Assembly: GCF_014202215.1 (NCBI RefSeq)
Contig: NZ_JACHGB010000005.1
Location: 483,753-547,752 of the forward strand
Direction of reading: 5' to 3'
Source of the DNA: Quisquiliibacterium transsilvanicum
GTDB taxonomy: Bacteria; Pseudomonadota; Gammaproteobacteria; Burkholderiales; Burkholderiaceae_E
Length of the DNA: 64,000 bases
Translations under genes and position numbers: made by a program
Shown here: one piece after another, positions 63,887 to 64,000 of the stretch
Position numbering within the stretch: the stretch's first letter is position 1
Layout: the number at the start of each line of letters is the position of its first letter
Notes under the pieces: model-generated
Databases searched by the model: none
What the model was told of the DNA's origin: nothing
The model's input: the letters and a program-made list of their open reading frames with translations, nothing else

Positions 63887-64000
63887 GGGGGGGGGGGGGG
63901 GGGCCCCCCCCCCCCCCCCGGGGGGGGGGGGGGGGGGGGCGGGACGCCCGCCCGCCCCGCGCCCCCCCCCGCGGCGGGGGGGGCCCCCCCCCCCCCCCCC
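63887..64000. repeat. Poly-G/poly-C low-complexity end, probable sequencing artefact
   Basis: From 63887 to the end the sequence is almost only runs of G and C (for example a 26-base G run ending at 63903, then C runs of 16-17). Alternating homopolymers like this at a contig end are typical of poly-G base-calling failure joined to its reverse complement, not of biology. No gene or structure should be read from it. Confidence 0.8.

Noticed and set aside
63887..64000. G runs considered as a G-quadruplex or telomere-like end
   Set aside because: Uninterrupted G and C homopolymers of this length at a contig edge are better explained as base-calling failure.

Overview
The window is a 64-kb piece of a high-GC, densely coded bacterial chromosome. 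It is most probably from a betaproteobacterium of the order Burkholderiales. That rests on the gene families present (fused indolepyruvate:ferredoxin oxidoreductases, CaiB-type CoA transferases, several TRAP transporters, AraC regulators with an arabinose-binding-like N-terminus, YaeQ, DUF1993, group III truncated haemoglobin) and is inference; no rRNA or marker gene fixes the taxon. I see no tRNA, rRNA, CRISPR array, transposase or phage gene. The last ~115 bases are alternating poly-G/poly-C runs and look like a bad contig end.

Layout. (1) 1-11.3 kb: a tight leftward operon with two tandem fused indolepyruvate-type 2-oxoacid:ferredoxin oxidoreductases, a PanE-like reductase between them, an NAD-type 2-hydroxyacid dehydrogenase and a cut-off FAD-type D-2-hydroxyacid dehydrogenase. 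A Crp/Fnr regulator is divergent from it. (2) 11.4-18.0 kb: a TRAP transporter operon (dctP, ilvD, dctQ, dctM) with ilvD lodged inside, divergent from an AraC regulator. (3) 18.0-20.5 kb: MlaE-like permease, MlaD-like MCE protein and a lipoprotein, with no ATPase. (4) 20.6-25.9 kb: an NTF2-like/flavin monooxygenase fusion, a class II aldolase-family protein, a 249-bp nested palindromic non-coding element, an acyl-CoA dehydrogenase and a MaoC hydratase. (5) 26.0-31.6 kb: a marR-OMF-emrA-emrB efflux operon and a divergent DUF169 gene. (6) 31.6-38.3 kb: YaeQ, SDR, MFS transporter, YecA-like SEC-C protein, dihaem cytochrome c and a UvrD-like helicase.

(7) 38.5-50.7 kb: an AraC regulator followed by nine co-directional acyl-CoA genes: thiolase, acyl-CoA ligase, SDR, CaiB CoA-transferase, itaconyl/mesaconyl-CoA-hydratase-type MaoC protein, acyl-CoA dehydrogenase, MmgE/PrpD protein, CitE-type lyase and a second acyl-CoA dehydrogenase. 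The second half reads as a complete route that activates, desaturates, hydrates and cleaves a C5-type branched dicarboxylate to acetyl-CoA plus pyruvate. This is the most interesting assembly in the window. (8) 50.8-57.2 kb: histidine phosphatase, acyl-CoA synthetase, orphan fused TRAP permease, Tat-exported metallo-beta-lactamase-fold protein and enoyl-CoA hydratase. (9) 57.2-59.2 kb: glutathione-dependent formaldehyde oxidation pair. (10) 59.3-63.9 kb: DUF1993, TonB-dependent copper receptor with DUF2946, truncated haemoglobin, a 41-aa membrane peptide and ferredoxin-NADP reductase.

Taken together the window describes an aerobic heterotroph specialised in importing organic acids (two TRAP systems) and degrading them through CoA thioesters and 2-oxoacids. 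Housekeeping stress functions (formaldehyde, copper, drug efflux) lie between the catabolic blocks.
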